Origin: Rhizobium sp. SSA_523
Lineage (GTDB): Bacteria; Pseudomonadota; Alphaproteobacteria; Rhizobiales; Rhizobiaceae
DNA length: 64,000 nucleotides
Direction of reading: 5' to 3'
Assembly (NCBI RefSeq): GCF_030435705.1
Contig: NZ_CP129382.1
Location: forward strand, 2,108,001 to 2,172,000
The notes beneath the pieces were generated by a model. That model saw nothing but the letters and a program-made list of their open reading frames with translations. It had not been told where the DNA came from and ran no database searches. The translations under genes and the position numbers were made by a program. This document shows positions 63,717 to 64,000 of this stretch, piece by piece (within the stretch, counting starts at the first letter, position 1; every line of letters begins with the position of its first letter).

Positions 63717-64000
63717 TTACTTCGAGACGGTGTAGACGAAGTTGGTCGAGAAGCTCGGACCGAGTTTGAAATCCTTCAGCTTGGAGGAATAGCCGGCCGT
63801 TTCGATCTGCTGGAACAGCATCACGAAGGGGCTGGTTTCCAGAACTTCCTTCTGCAGGGTCTGATAGATCGCGGCGCGCTTCTCGGTATCCTTTTCCAGA
63901 AGCGCCGCCTGGGTCTGCTTGGTCAGTTCCGGAACGTCCCAGGCATTGCGCCAGGCCAGCGTCTTGTTCTTGCCTTCATCGGAATTGTCCGGATTGAAGG
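63717..64000 (-). CDS. Peptide ABC transporter substrate-binding protein, C-terminal part
   Basis: Only the last ~94 codons are in the window; the gene starts beyond 64000. The visible part reads FNPDNSDEGKNKTLAWRN, then helical KRAAIYQTLQKEVLETSPFV and the end NFVYTVSK, which fits the C-terminal lobe of SBP_bac_5 binding proteins (LQQIVHEDSP-like helix). It heads the system 1 operon and should be its periplasmic ligand receptor. Confidence 0.88.
   Translation of the reverse strand, partial: FNPDNSDEGKNKTLAWRNAWDVPELTKQTQAALLEKDTEKRAAIYQTLQKEVLETSPFVMLFQQIETAGYSSKLKDFKLGPSFSTNFVYTVSK

Noticed and set aside
1..64000. tRNA genes, rRNA genes, CRISPR arrays, integrase or prophage genes
   Set aside because: None was seen: gaps between genes are short, hold no cloverleaf or regularly spaced repeats, and no phage or integrase protein was found. 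This was a reading by eye, so a tRNA could be missed.

Overview
This 64 kb window is GC-rich, almost fully coding, and reads as a chromosomal stretch of a Rhizobiaceae member (Rhizobium, Allorhizobium or Agrobacterium type). The taxonomic call rests on the PhyR-NepR-EcfG stress cassette, a sitABCD operon with Mur-type boxes, rhizobial intergenic palindromic repeats, and many ABC uptake systems for sugars and peptides. No rRNA, tRNA, prophage or CRISPR array was seen.

Layout. 1-2.1 kb: metN-metI-metQ methionine importer (minus strand; metQ cut by the window edge), preceded by an 8-codon Cys-Cys upstream ORF. 2.1-2.9 kb: EAL phosphodiesterase. 3.0-12.1 kb: a sugar catabolic island, made of a ribose-type ABC importer, a TIM-barrel isomerase, a Gfo/Idh/MocA oxidoreductase and a GH1 beta-glucosidase, with a divergent LacI regulator and a paired operator. 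12.1-16.1 kb: lacI-xylB-xylA xylose operon. 16.2-19.9 kb: EmrA/EmrB-type efflux pump and its divergent TetR regulator with two matching operators. 20-26.3 kb: terC, an SLC13-type transporter whose stop codon touches a 200 bp MITE, gltX and lysS. 26.5-31.6 kb: a His-rich membrane-anchored protein between two copies of a rhizobial repeat, then sitABCD (manganese uptake). 31.6-32.7 kb: a RusA-like gene interrupted by an in-frame stop, overlapping a gene for a degenerate REase-like/HEPN-like protein. 32.7-38.7 kb: transaldolase, SorC-type regulator, ParDE-like toxin-antitoxin pair, Ada-like methyltransferase, DUF2244 protein, endonuclease III and a CysZ/EI24-like protein. 38.7-48.0 kb: peptide ABC system with a fused double ATPase, an M20 amidohydrolase and two tandem paralogous binding proteins, each behind a copy of the same promoter/palindrome. 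48.0-54.1 kb: general stress response block: HWE kinase, PhyR, NepR, EcfG, receiver protein, Crp/Fnr regulator, Dps and a DUF883/membrane-protein pair. 54.1-64.0 kb: amidase and a double dipeptide/oligopeptide ABC cluster with a LysR regulator; the last binding protein runs off the window.

The most notable discovery candidate is a predicted ~110-nt small RNA at about 48076-48186. It has a full EcfG-type promoter (GGAAC-N16-CGTT), two stem-loops with C-rich loops and a 15-bp terminator stem, and lies next to the stress-response genes. This resembles the logic of the Caulobacter sRNA GsrN. Other points of interest are the RusA-like/HEPN pair, the Cys-Cys leader peptide before metN, the duplicated promoter-operator of the tandem peptide-binding proteins, and EcfG-type promoters before phyR, nepR-ecfG and the DUF883 pair.
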